Position numbers and translations under genes: made by a program. The notes under the pieces are model-generated. The model was not told where the DNA came from, made no database searches, and was given only the letters and a program-made list of their open reading frames with translations. Shown piece by piece: positions 9,920-19,076 of a DNA stretch of 64,000 nucleotides; the stretch's first letter is position 1; every line of letters begins with the position of its first letter. This DNA is from Rhodospirillales bacterium (GTDB lineage Bacteria; Pseudomonadota; Alphaproteobacteria; Rhodospirillales; JASLLZ01). The stretch covers positions 1-64,000 of the forward strand of contig JASLZL010000021.1 of assembly GCA_030754885.1 (NCBI GenBank), in the 5' to 3' direction.

Positions 9920-10903
9920 ATGGCTACCCTTCGCAAACGTGGAAGCAGATGGCACGTACAGGTCCGCCGCAAGGGATTTCCTTCAGTGAGCCGATCCTTC
10001 CAGTCGAAATCCAACGCCAAGGCCTGGGCACGAAACACGGAAGCCTCTATTGACCGCTACGACCTCCCCCGCAATTTTCGCTGTCTCGATACCCTTACCG
10101 TAGGCGACATTATCGAGCGATATCGCGATACGGTGACAATCAAGAAACGGGGCCGCAGGAACGAGATCATCATCCTCAATGCGCTAATTCGTCAACGCTT
10201 CGCAAGGTTGAGCCTGGCAGAAACTACACCCGACGTATTCAGCGCTTACCGGGATGCTCGCCTGCAGGTGGTTAAGCCGACCACGATCCGACGTGAGCTC
10301 TCCCTGCTGAAGCACGCCTTTGGGCTAGCTAAACGAGAATGGGGCATACCCTTGAAAGATAATCCGCTCGACGGGATCAGACGTCCTCCACCCGATCAGC
10401 CTCGGCAAAGACGTTTGAAAGATGGCGAACTGGCCCGTTTGCTTGAGGGATGCCAAAGGGGTCGGACGCTCCTACTTAGGCCCCTTGTCCAACTCGCAGT
10501 AGAGACCGGGATGCGACGGGGTGAACTTCTCAACATCCACTGGGAAGACATCAACTTCGAAAAACGGACACTTCGGATACCGATAACCAAGAATGGCCAT
10601 GCACGGACGATCCCTCTGACTTTGACAGCGATTTCAGTGTTGCGGGACCTTCCTCAGAATGGTGACGGCAGAGCCATTCCGACCACGGGCAACGCCATCC
10701 GATTGGCGTGGTGCCGCCTAACCAGGCGGGTAGGCATTGACGATCTCCACTTCCACGACCTACGACACGAAGCCATCAGCCGCTTCTTCGAGATGGGCCT
10801 GTCCGTGCCCGAGGTTGCCCTGATTTCGGGTCATCGGGATTACCGGATGTTGTTTCGGTATACGCATTTGAGGGCGGAGGATGTGGTGAAGAAACTCAAC
10901 TAG
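9920..10903 (+). CDS. Tyrosine recombinase/integrase
   Basis: MRRGELLNIHWED, HDLRHEAISRFFEMG and ISGHRDYRMLFRYTH catalytic boxes; GGGAG before ATG 9920. Confidence 0.93.
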   Translation: MATLRKRGSRWHVQVRRKGFPSVSRSFQSKSNAKAWARNTEASIDRYDLPRNFRCLDTLTVGDIIERYRDTVTIKKRGRRNEIIILNALIRQRFARLSLAETTPDVFSAYRDARLQVVKPTTIRRELSLLKHAFGLAKREWGIPLKDNPLDGIRRPPPDQPRQRRLKDGELARLLEGCQRGRTLLLRPLVQLAVETGMRRGELLNIHWEDINFEKRTLRIPITKNGHARTIPLTLTAISVLRDLPQNGDGRAIPTTGNAIRLAWCRLTRRVGIDDLHFHDLRHEAISRFFEMGLSVPEVALISGHRDYRMLFRYTHLRAEDVVKKLN

Positions 10904-10915
10904 CCCGGAGAATTC

Positions 10916-11566
10916 CTAATGTAAGGGGGATGGGTCCTCGACCCGGCCCATTGCCCCGAGACCAATCCGCCGAAGCTCTTTTGTTACGGCCATGATTGCG
11001 GTCAACATGGTCTCCACGTCCTTGGTGCTGAGCTCGATGATTTCACGGTAGTCGGCTATCGACATATCATCCTGATCCCGCTGCGGACCTTGAACACGTT
11101 CAGCCATTTCATCGGATCTGTCGGCAATATCCTTCAAACCGTCGAGAGCTTCTTCGAGGCTATTCGGAAGATTTTGATCCTCTCCGCTTCCAAAGAACCC
11201 CACCAGGAATCCGTCCCGTATTTCTTCCGCTCTCATGTGGAGAGCAGCCGTAACATCCTCCCATTCACGGAGCTTCTTCGGTTTTACCAACTTCACCACG
11301 ACACCGCCCTGATGCCGAGCCATGCGGTTCCACAAGCTCATCATTAGTTGGAAGAACTGTGAAGCCTCGTCCTCATTCTCAAACGTAGGGAAATTATCAC
11401 CCCAGAATGCATTGATCATTCTTGTGGGGCTTACACCAGGAATGAGACTGGCAATTCCACCCAGAAAACGCATCCGCACCACGTGGAACGGGGTTGGACA
11501 GTGGTATTTCTCCAGCAACTTTTGGAGAACTCGATCACCAGGATATTTTAGGTTCTGCCGTTTCAT
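10916..11566 (-). CDS. Hypothetical protein, weakly UPF0149/YecA-like
   Basis: 216-aa ORF convergent with the integrase; segments FFQLMMSLWNRMARHQ and IRDGFLVGFFG are reminiscent of UPF0149 helices. Confidence 0.5.
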   Translation of the reverse strand: MKRQNLKYPGDRVLQKLLEKYHCPTPFHVVRMRFLGGIASLIPGVSPTRMINAFWGDNFPTFENEDEASQFFQLMMSLWNRMARHQGGVVVKLVKPKKLREWEDVTAALHMRAEEIRDGFLVGFFGSGEDQNLPNSLEEALDGLKDIADRSDEMAERVQGPQRDQDDMSIADYREIIELSTKDVETMLTAIMAVTKELRRIGLGAMGRVEDPSPLH

Positions 11567-11640
11567 GCTTGTCGTAGCTTCGGGTGGTCGAACAGGTCAC
11601 CTTCAGTTATTTTACACGAATTGCATCGTAAGTGGGGACC

Positions 11641-11805
11641 ATGTCAGAGACACCTGAGACTCGCCTTCTCAAACTGACCGCCGTGATTGTGGCAGCCCAT
11701 GTCAGCAAGAACCCGACTTCCATCGACCAGCTATGCGATATGATTATGGATGCATTCGACAAAGAATACTTCGCAACCGTTCTGCGTGAGTGGGAACCTA
11801 AATGA
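11641..11805 (+). CDS. Small protein resembling the N-terminal domain of MucR/Ros regulators (no zinc finger)
   Basis: MSETPETRLLKLTAVIVAAHVSKNPTSIDQLCDMIMDAF... (54 aa) resembles the MucR/Ros LTA-IVAAYVSN region; below the ORF-track length cutoff; overlaps the next CDS by ATGA. Confidence 0.65.
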   Translation: MSETPETRLLKLTAVIVAAHVSKNPTSIDQLCDMIMDAFDKEYFATVLREWEPK

Positions 11806-12305
11806 ACCACCAGGTCACCTATTTACACTGTGGAGAACATCTCAAAGGGACTTTGAAGAGCGAAATGGATGAGGTGGTCCATATCGTGGAACTAATAGAG
11901 TGGGAGAGAGAATTCAAAGTTGGCAAATCAGGCTCAACACTTCTTCATCAAACTGCCTACAACAAGAGATTTGAGGCGGAATTCAAGAAGTTGGGGTGGG
12001 AAACGAAACCGATGTTGAGTCAGAGACCTCGACTAATAGGGGATTTTCGGAAAAACCTGGTGTTTGTGGAGGTCCAATTTGGAAACAGCGCAACCCTTTA
12101 TCGAGATTTTTATAAATTTCAGTATGGTCTCCAGAATGGACTTCTTTCACTGAGTGTCTTAATCGTACCCATCAATCCGAAGGAGTTCTTTCCCACTCGA
12201 CCTCGAAGTGTCAGCAACATGGCAGAGTATGATTTGGCACTTCGATATTTTTCTGTTCTGCCAATTTCAGTCCCTACAATGGTCATTGGTTTGCTTGCGA
12301 GTTGA
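11802..12305 (+). CDS. BglII-like type II restriction endonuclease (PD-(D/E)XK superfamily)
   Basis: GDFRKNLVFVEVQFGN matches the spacing of BglII catalytic D84-x8-E93-x-Q95 (DFGKRDTLVEVQFSN); similar C-terminal P-x-x-(L/V)-(V/I)-GL. Confidence 0.75.
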   Translation: MNHQVTYLHCGEHLKGTLKSEMDEVVHIVELIEWEREFKVGKSGSTLLHQTAYNKRFEAEFKKLGWETKPMLSQRPRLIGDFRKNLVFVEVQFGNSATLYRDFYKFQYGLQNGLLSLSVLIVPINPKEFFPTRPRSVSNMAEYDLALRYFSVLPISVPTMVIGLLAS

Positions 12306-12409
12306 GGGATCCTGTTGCGAAGAGTATCCAACCTATGAATTGATCTTGGGCCATAGATGCGTTGGGGTCACCATGGTAACAATCTCCTCTGACTTTCTCT
12401 CGATTGCTT

Positions 12410-12559
12410 GGGCACGACGGTGTTAAGGCCGTCGTTGCCGCCGAACAGTTCGACCAGCACCACGGTCCGATCCCAGCGGGCGTCGCCGAGGGGTGAACGG
12501 AAAGGTATCAGCGCCATGGGAAGCGCGCCGGCAAGGCTCAAGAAATGGCGGCGGTTCAC
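12410..12559 (-). pseudogene. DUF1501 family protein, N-terminal fragment
   Basis: GTG start, VNRRHFLSLAGALPM...RTVVLVELFGGNDGLNTVVP, then unrelated KQSRESQRRLLPW-stop. The intact copy at 21385-22596 continues NTVVPYSDANYHDLRP. Confidence 0.8.
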
Positions 12560-12570
12560 GAACCCTCTCC

Positions 12571-13983
12571 TCACTTGAGTTGAAACGCCGGATCGAGCAA
12601 CAGGCGGCGCTGGCGTGCGTGAGGCCCCTCGCCCGCGATCACCGGCACCGCTGCCGGTAGCGGCAAAAGCAAAGGCGCCAACCGGCCCGCCGGGGCAATC
12701 GCCGTCTTTTCCGCGCTTTGCCACACGTCGAGCAGGAAGGCGTGGCGCGCCGGCAGTGTGGCCGAGGTGATCCACGTCGTCCCTCCCGGCCATCCTCTGA
12801 CGTTGGGCGGGTCGAGAACGTCCTGGCCGAGCCGGCGGTTGAACGACGCCAACCAGCCCCTGTCGTCGGACCTGAGCTGCAACAGGCGCAAGGTGCCGAC
12901 GCTCAGGTCGATCGGCGATTTAACGAGGACACCACGATTGGCGGCGGCGCGGAATTGGGGTGAATTCAGAAGGCCCCTCAACAGCGGTCCAAGGACATGG
13001 CTCGAACGGCGGAATTGGGTGGCCAGCCGGTCAACCTCGGTGGGCGCCGGGGAAGGGGAGACGAAGACGCGCCATAGCTTCTCTGTGATGTGTTTGGCGA
13101 CGCGCGGCTCGTCGAGCACGATGTCGATGATGTCGTCGCCGGTGAAGCGGCCCCGGCGCCCCATGAAGGTCTTAATGCCGCCGTCGTGCAGGTCGCTGGC
13201 GAAGGTAAAGCCGCCACTCTCGGGATCGATCCGCCAACCGGTGAAGGCGCGGGCCGCCTCGCGGATATCGCCCTCCGTATAGCCACGGCCTTCGCCGAAG
13301 GTGAACAGCTCAAGGAATTCGCGGGCGAAGTTCTCGTTCGGATTGCCGGCGCGATTGGTCTGACCGTCGAGATAGAGAAGCATGGCCGGCTGCTTGGCCA
13401 CTTGGCGCAGGAGGTCGGCGAAATTGCCCGCCGCGTGGCGCCGGAACGTAGCGTTCTGGCGGTAGATGTAGGCCGGCCACTTGACCTGGCGCAGGGACGA
13501 GGGAAGGTGGTTGTGCCAAAAGAGGACGAGGCGCTCGGTCAACGGCGAGGTGGTCTCCAGCATTTCGCCGAGCCACCATTCCCGAAGGTCGCGGCCGCGC
13601 TCTCTCCTTCGTGCCCGCAAGGCCCGCTGCTCTGCCGCCGAGAGTGCCGCCCAAGCGGCGGGTGGCGGCGGCCTTTCCCCGACCCAGGGCGGCGGCGGCG
13701 TCATCGGTTCCCGGCGCAGGCCGCCGAGCAGGCGGTCCACCGCCGCCGTGTGATCGAGGGGCATCAGGGCGGTGACGCTGTCGACACTTGGCGCGCCGAA
13801 CCCGGTGCGGCTCAACAGATGGCGCGCCTCATCGAAGGTCAGGGCGTGGGCCGGCCAGCCGAGGGCCAGGACGAGGGCGAGGGACGCCACGGCGGCAGGA
13901 CCGAGCACGGGAAATCCCCAGCCCGCCCTGCCGCGCCGGGCGCCCGTCCGGCGCCCAGCGATAGTGTTTTGCCCGGCGAACAC
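12571..13983 (-). CDS. DUF1800 family protein
   Basis: ALTFDEARHLLSRTGFGAP...NENFAREFLELFTFGEG...PPNVRGWPGG; GTG 13983 start preferred because the upstream ORF extension is low-complexity. Confidence 0.85.
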   Translation of the reverse strand: MFAGQNTIAGRRTGARRGRAGWGFPVLGPAAVASLALVLALGWPAHALTFDEARHLLSRTGFGAPSVDSVTALMPLDHTAAVDRLLGGLRREPMTPPPPWVGERPPPPAAWAALSAAEQRALRARRRERGRDLREWWLGEMLETTSPLTERLVLFWHNHLPSSLRQVKWPAYIYRQNATFRRHAAGNFADLLRQVAKQPAMLLYLDGQTNRAGNPNENFAREFLELFTFGEGRGYTEGDIREAARAFTGWRIDPESGGFTFASDLHDGGIKTFMGRRGRFTGDDIIDIVLDEPRVAKHITEKLWRVFVSPSPAPTEVDRLATQFRRSSHVLGPLLRGLLNSPQFRAAANRGVLVKSPIDLSVGTLRLLQLRSDDRGWLASFNRRLGQDVLDPPNVRGWPGGTTWITSATLPARHAFLLDVWQSAEKTAIAPAGRLAPLLLPLPAAVPVIAGEGPHARQRRLLLDPAFQLK

Positions 13984-14006
13984 TAGGCCGCCCTCGCCGG
14001 GGCTTT

Positions 14007-14348
14007 TTATTTCCCTGCCGTGGCCACGATCTCGACTTGGAAGTCGTTGGCCAGGACCGCCTGGACGCAGGCGCGGGTCGGGCAGTTGTCGGGATCGACC
14101 CATTCCATCCACGCCTCCTGCATCTCCTCCCACTTATTCATGTCGGAGACATAGATCAGGGCGTTCAACAGCTTCGACTTGTCGGTACCGGCGGTGGCCA
14201 GATATTCGTCGATCTTGGCCAGAACCTGTTGGGTCTGGCCCTTCATGCCCTGGGTGATGTCGGGCGCCGTGCCGACGCACATCACCATTCCGTTGTACTC
14301 AACGATCTGGCTGCGGCCTGGGTTTCCGGGGGTGCGGGTAATAGTCAT
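14007..14348 (-). CDS. RidA (YjgF/YER057c/UK114) family protein, copy 1
   Basis: RidA fold: MTITRTPGNPGRSQIVEYNGMV...; ATG 14348 with upstream SD. Confidence 0.85.
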   Translation of the reverse strand: MTITRTPGNPGRSQIVEYNGMVMCVGTAPDITQGMKGQTQQVLAKIDEYLATAGTDKSKLLNALIYVSDMNKWEEMQEAWMEWVDPDNCPTRACVQAVLANDFQVEIVATAGK

Positions 14349-14423
14349 TGTTTCCTCCTTGGACATTCGGTGAAAGTCGGTCGGAGGAGTTATAGACCGT
14401 GCCCGCCGCGCGGCCAACCGTGG

Positions 14424-14753
14424 CTATTTGGCCGCCTGGGCGACAATTTCAATCAGGCAGCCACCGGCCAGGCCAACCTCGACGCAGGCGCGCAAGGGAC
14501 GGGCCTCGGGATCGACCCACGCCATCCAGGCTTCTTGCATGTCTTCTTTGCGTTCCATGTCGGTGATGAAGACGGTCGCCGACAGCAGCCGCGACTTATG
14601 GCTGCCGGCCTCAACAAGAAGTGCATCGATGGTTGCCAATGCCTGCTCGGCCTGCCCCTTGAGGTCGGCGGCGGTGGCGACCATTTGAACCACGCCATTG
14701 AACTCAACGTATTTGCTTCTTCCCGGATTGCCGGGCGCGCGGGTGATTGTCAT
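14424..14753 (-). CDS. RidA family protein, copy 2
   Basis: MTITRAPGNPGRSKYVEFNGVV..., closely similar to copy 1. Confidence 0.85.
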   Translation of the reverse strand: MTITRAPGNPGRSKYVEFNGVVQMVATAADLKGQAEQALATIDALLVEAGSHKSRLLSATVFITDMERKEDMQEAWMAWVDPEARPLRACVEVGLAGGCLIEIVAQAAK

Positions 14754-14913
14754 GACGTCCTCCTTCAATGGGATAAGATGAAGTGCCGCGGCCTTGATAG
14801 ACCACATTCGAGGTACGGCACCAGCCCGCACCCCTGCTCGGCCACCCATGGCATTGTAAGCTCGGGGTGGCCGGGCGGGGTTGCGGGCTGGTGCCGCATA
14901 AACCCTTAACGCC

Positions 14914-15786
14914 CTAAACGATTTTTTGGATCGGCAGTTCCAGAATGCCCTGGGCGCCGGCGGCGCTGAGCCTGGGGACGAGGGCGCGCACTTGGTCGCG
15001 CTCAACCACCGTCTCGACGGCCAGCCAGTCGGTATCGTAGAGGTGGCTGACGGTGGGGGCGTTTAGGCTGGGCAACAGCTTGACGATGGCATCGACCTTG
15101 TCGGACGGCGCGTTCAGCTTCAACAGCACCTTGCCGCGTGCCGTAAGCGCGCTGGTCAGCATCATGGCCATCTGGTCGATCTTGGCCTTCTTCCACGGAT
15201 CGGCGAGGGCCGACTTGTTGGCGATCAAGACGGTGTGGGTTTGCAACAGATCGCAGACGATGCGCAGGCCATGGGCGCGAATAGTGCTGCCGGTTTCGGT
15301 AATCTCGACGGCGGCGTCGGCAAGTCCCTGGACCACCTTGGCCTCGGTGGCGCCCCACGAGAACTCGACATCGGCCTTGACACCGCGCTCCGTTAGGTAA
15401 CGCCGCGTGAAGCCGACCAGCTCGGTGGCGATCTTGCCGCCCTCCAGTTCCTCGACCTTGGTGACGTCTGAGTCCTTGGGCACCACCAGTACCCAGCGCG
15501 CGACGCGGTCGGAGGCCTTGGAATAGACCAAATCGCAGACCGTCTCCACGTCGGCCTCGGTTTCCATCACCCAGTCGAGACCGGTCAGCCCGGCGTCCAG
15601 CGCGCCGCCGGCGACGTAGGGCCCCATCTCTTGTGAACGGACCAGGGCACAGCTCAGCTCGTCATCGTCGACGGACGGGAAGTAGTTGCGCGAGCGCGAA
15701 GATATGGCCCAGCCCGCATCGGCGAAGAGCTCGACTGTGGCAGCCTCTAGGCTACCCTTGGGGATTCCCAGTTTCAGTTGCGGCAT
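14914..15786 (-). CDS. hisG: ATP phosphoribosyltransferase
   Basis: LGIPKGSLE, DAGLTGLDWV, VEITETGSTIRAHGL; C-terminal regulatory-type domain. Confidence 0.9.
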   Translation of the reverse strand: MPQLKLGIPKGSLEAATVELFADAGWAISSRSRNYFPSVDDDELSCALVRSQEMGPYVAGGALDAGLTGLDWVMETEADVETVCDLVYSKASDRVARWVLVVPKDSDVTKVEELEGGKIATELVGFTRRYLTERGVKADVEFSWGATEAKVVQGLADAAVEITETGSTIRAHGLRIVCDLLQTHTVLIANKSALADPWKKAKIDQMAMMLTSALTARGKVLLKLNAPSDKVDAIVKLLPSLNAPTVSHLYDTDWLAVETVVERDQVRALVPRLSAAGAQGILELPIQKIV

Positions 15787-15856
15787 GACGGTTTCCAGCT
15801 TCGGCGTTTCGGCCCGAGCCAATAGCAGGGCCGGCCGCCCGTGGCAAGCTTGGCAA

Positions 15857-16732
15857 TCACCGACGCAGCACCAGGGTTGTCCAACCATCGAGGGTGATGC
15901 GGCGTTGGAGACGCAGGCCACGGCGGCGGTGCGGCGAGAGCACGCGGGCGGCCTCGTCATCCAAAAGGCCGGCAAGGACGACGACGCCGCGCCGCGCAAG
16001 GTGGCGTTCAAGACCCGCCGCCAGACGGCACAGGGGCCGGGCCAGGATGTTGGCGACGATCAGGTCGTAGGGCGCCCGGCGACGTAGCGCCGGCGCCCGG
16101 TAGCCGTTACTCGCGACCGCCTTGAAGAGCGCCGCCACCCCGTTGCGCTTGGCGTTCTCGGCGGCGACGCGCACCGCCTCGCCGTCGACGTCGGCGGCGA
16201 CCACCCGGCAGCCCCAGGTCTTGGCCATGGCGATGGCAAGGATGCCCGAGCCGCACCCAAGGTCGAGGCCATTGCGGAAATGGCTTTTGGGCGCCAGTTC
16301 GTCGAGGGCCATGAGACAGCCCCGGGTCGAGCCATGCTCGCCCGAGCCGAAGGCGGTGGCAGCGTCGAGCCGAAGCCCGATCCGGCCGGCTGGCACGGAG
16401 CCCCGGAAATGGGAGCCGTGGATGAAGTAGCGTCCAACCTCGACAGGTGGGAAAGCACGCCGGTTCAGGGCCAGCCAGTCGCGCCCCGCCAGCCAATCGA
16501 CGTCGAGTGCCGGCGGCGCCAGGCCGAAGGCCGCCGCGACCTCGCCGAGCAGCGCCTCAAGCAGCGCCCGGTTGGGCTTGTTTTCCGAAATCACCTCGAC
16601 GCGCGCCCGGCCGCCAACGGGTTCGGTCCACGAGGTACTGCTGGCATGGGGTTCAAGGGCCTCGGCGAAGGCCGCCGCCGCTTGGCCCGCAACGTCGAGC
16701 CGGATCCGCCACAGGCCGGGGGAGACGGCCAT
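15857..16732 (-). CDS. prmA: Ribosomal protein L11 methyltransferase
   Basis: ATAFGSGEHGSTRGCL, LDLGCGSGILAIA, DLIVANILARPL motifs. Confidence 0.9.
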   Translation of the reverse strand: MAVSPGLWRIRLDVAGQAAAAFAEALEPHASSTSWTEPVGGRARVEVISENKPNRALLEALLGEVAAAFGLAPPALDVDWLAGRDWLALNRRAFPPVEVGRYFIHGSHFRGSVPAGRIGLRLDAATAFGSGEHGSTRGCLMALDELAPKSHFRNGLDLGCGSGILAIAMAKTWGCRVVAADVDGEAVRVAAENAKRNGVAALFKAVASNGYRAPALRRRAPYDLIVANILARPLCRLAAGLERHLARRGVVVLAGLLDDEAARVLSPHRRRGLRLQRRITLDGWTTLVLRR

Positions 16733-16738
16733 ACCCCC

Positions 16739-18958
16739 TCACGCCTGGGTGACGAAGCTTGTCATCACCTTCTTATGGCCGGCCTTTTCGAAGTCGATCT
16801 CCGCCTTATCGCCGTCGATGGCGACGATGCGGCCGTAGCCGAATTTTTGGTGAAAGACCCGCTGGCCTGTTGCCAGGTTCTCGTCTCCGCCGCTGGGCGG
16901 CGCCAACCAGGTCGCGTCGGCCAATGGAATGGCGTGGGGGACGGCGCGCTGCCTTCGGCGCCACGAACGGTCCTCGCCACCCCCTTGGCCGCCGTAGAGG
17001 CCGGGCTCGGTGGTGTGATCAACGCAATCGGCGGGCAGTTCGTCGATGAAGCGCGACGGAAGGGCGCTTTGCCACTGGTTGTAAATACGCCGGCTGGCAG
17101 CGAACGAGATTATGGCCCGGTGACGCGCCCGGGTGAGGCCGACGTAGGCCAGGCGCCGTTCCTCCTCCAGGCCCTTTTCCCCTTCTTCGTCGAGGGCGCG
17201 TTGGTAGGGAAACAGCCCTTCCTCCCAACCGGGCAGGAAGACAGTTTCGAATTCCAGGCCCTTGGCACCGTGCAGCGTCATCAGGTTAACCTTGTCGTCG
17301 ATGGTTTGGTCGTCGTTCTCCATGACCAAGCTGACGTGTTCCAAAAATCCGCCCATGGTATCGAACTCGGCCAGCGCCACGACCAGTTCCCTGAGGTTAT
17401 CCAGGCGGCCCGGCGCCTCTATGGACTTGTGGTTCTTCCACATCTCGGTATAGCCCGATTCGTCGAGCATCAAGCCGGCCAGTTCGGCGTGGGGCATGGT
17501 ATCGAGGAGCGAACGCCAACGCTCAAAATCGACCATCAGCCGCGCCAGGCTGCCCCGTGCCCGGGGTCTGATCTCGTCGGTTTCAATAAGGCGGCGGACC
17601 GCTTGGGTCAGCGGAATGCCCTCGGCGCGAGCCAGGCGATGCACGGTCTGCAAGGTTGCCGCGCCGAGGCCGCGCCGGGGCACGTTGACGATGCGTTCGA
17701 AGGCCAGGTCATCGCTGGGCTGGACGATGATGCGGAAGTACGCGATGGCGTCGCGGATCTCCATGCGCTCATAGAAGCGGGGGCCGCCGATGATGCGGTA
17801 GGGAACGCCCAAGGTGATCAGGCGTTCCTCGAACTCACGGGTCTGGAAGCCGGCCCGTACCAGGACCGCCATCTCATCCAGCAAATGGTCCTTGGCGTGC
17901 AGGGCCTCGATTTCGTCGCCGACCAGGCGCGCTTCTTCGGCGCCGTCCCAGACACCCCTGACGCGCACCTTCTCGCCTTCGTTAACCTCGGTCCACAGCG
18001 TTTTACCAAGGCGGCCCTGGTTGTTGGCGATGAGGCCGGAAGCGGCGCCCAGGATGTGGGGCGTCGAGCGGTAGTTGCGTTCCAACCGGACGATGCGGGC
18101 GCCGGGAAAATCGCTTTCGAAGCGCAAGATGTTGCCGACCTCGGCACCGCGCCACGAATAGATCGACTGATCGTCGTCGCCGACGCAACAGAGATTGCTG
18201 TGCGAACGGGCAAGCAGGCGCAGCCACAGGTATTGGGCGACGTTGGTGTCTTGGTATTCATCGACCAAGATGTAGCGGAATTGGCGCTGGTATCTATCCA
18301 GCACCTCGGCGTTGTCCTGGAAAAGTTCCAGCGCCAGCAATAAAAGATCGCCGAAGTCGACGGCGTTGAGGGTCTTGAGCCGCTCTTGGTATTGGGCGTA
18401 AAGGACCAGGGCCTTGCCGTCGGCCACCTCCGAGCCCTCGGCGTCGGTAACCTTGTCGGGGGTCAGCCCGCGGTCCTTCCAGCGCTGTATGACGCCGAGC
18501 ACGACCCGGGGCGGCCATTTCTTGAGGTCGATGTCTTCGGCCTCTAAGAGCTGCTTCAACAGCCTTTCTTGGTCGTCCGTATCCAAGATGGTGAAGTTAG
18601 GGCGTAGTCCCACCGCCTCGGCGTGGCTGCGTAGGATGCGGGCGCTAAGCGCGTGGAAGGTGCCGATCCACCAGCCTTCTACCGGTCTTCCAAGGAGCCC
18701 CGCGACCCGGTCCTTCATCTCGCGTGCTGCCTTGTTGGTGAAGGTGACGGCGAGCATTTCCATGGGCCGCGCCTTGCCTTCCAGCAAGATGTGCGACAGG
18801 CGCGAGATCAGCACCCGGGTCTTGCCGGTGCCCGCCCCGGCCAGCACAAGAACCGGCCCCTCGGTCGTCTCAACGGCTTCGAGCTGGCTCTCATTGAGGC
18901 CGTCGAGATGGGTGGCGGCGGGCGGCGCGGATGGGTGGGGGTCGAGGGAGCCGGACAT
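16739..18958 (-). CDS. uvrD: UvrD/PcrA-type ATP-dependent DNA helicase
   Basis: LAGAGTGKTRVL Walker A, VDEYQDTN, GDDDQSIYSWRGA, LMTLHGAKGLEFE, VGLTRAR. Confidence 0.93.
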   Translation of the reverse strand: MSGSLDPHPSAPPAATHLDGLNESQLEAVETTEGPVLVLAGAGTGKTRVLISRLSHILLEGKARPMEMLAVTFTNKAAREMKDRVAGLLGRPVEGWWIGTFHALSARILRSHAEAVGLRPNFTILDTDDQERLLKQLLEAEDIDLKKWPPRVVLGVIQRWKDRGLTPDKVTDAEGSEVADGKALVLYAQYQERLKTLNAVDFGDLLLLALELFQDNAEVLDRYQRQFRYILVDEYQDTNVAQYLWLRLLARSHSNLCCVGDDDQSIYSWRGAEVGNILRFESDFPGARIVRLERNYRSTPHILGAASGLIANNQGRLGKTLWTEVNEGEKVRVRGVWDGAEEARLVGDEIEALHAKDHLLDEMAVLVRAGFQTREFEERLITLGVPYRIIGGPRFYERMEIRDAIAYFRIIVQPSDDLAFERIVNVPRRGLGAATLQTVHRLARAEGIPLTQAVRRLIETDEIRPRARGSLARLMVDFERWRSLLDTMPHAELAGLMLDESGYTEMWKNHKSIEAPGRLDNLRELVVALAEFDTMGGFLEHVSLVMENDDQTIDDKVNLMTLHGAKGLEFETVFLPGWEEGLFPYQRALDEEGEKGLEEERRLAYVGLTRARHRAIISFAASRRIYNQWQSALPSRFIDELPADCVDHTTEPGLYGGQGGGEDRSWRRRQRAVPHAIPLADATWLAPPSGGDENLATGQRVFHQKFGYGRIVAIDGDKAEIDFEKAGHKKVMTSFVTQA

Positions 18959-19076
18959 GGAGCCTGTATAGCACGGCCCGGCCCCGGCTTAAGAGCCTAT
19001 CGTCGGCACGGGTTTGCGCCCGGGACCCAGACGGGTACCATTGGAAGGCTCAAGCCTGGAATAAAGGATGCGCGCC

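Larger units (their letters stand above)
9817..12409. mobile_element. Small tRNA-Val-associated integrative island (left side intact, right end truncated or rearranged)
   Basis: Tyrosine recombinase directly downstream of a tRNA, foreign-looking lower-GC cargo, right side abutting a truncated DUF1501 gene. Confidence 0.7.

Noticed and set aside
16280-18343. 687-aa plus-strand ORF
   Set aside because: Antisense to prmA/uvrD; no recognisable motifs; long antisense ORFs are expected in GC-rich genes with codon-position bias.
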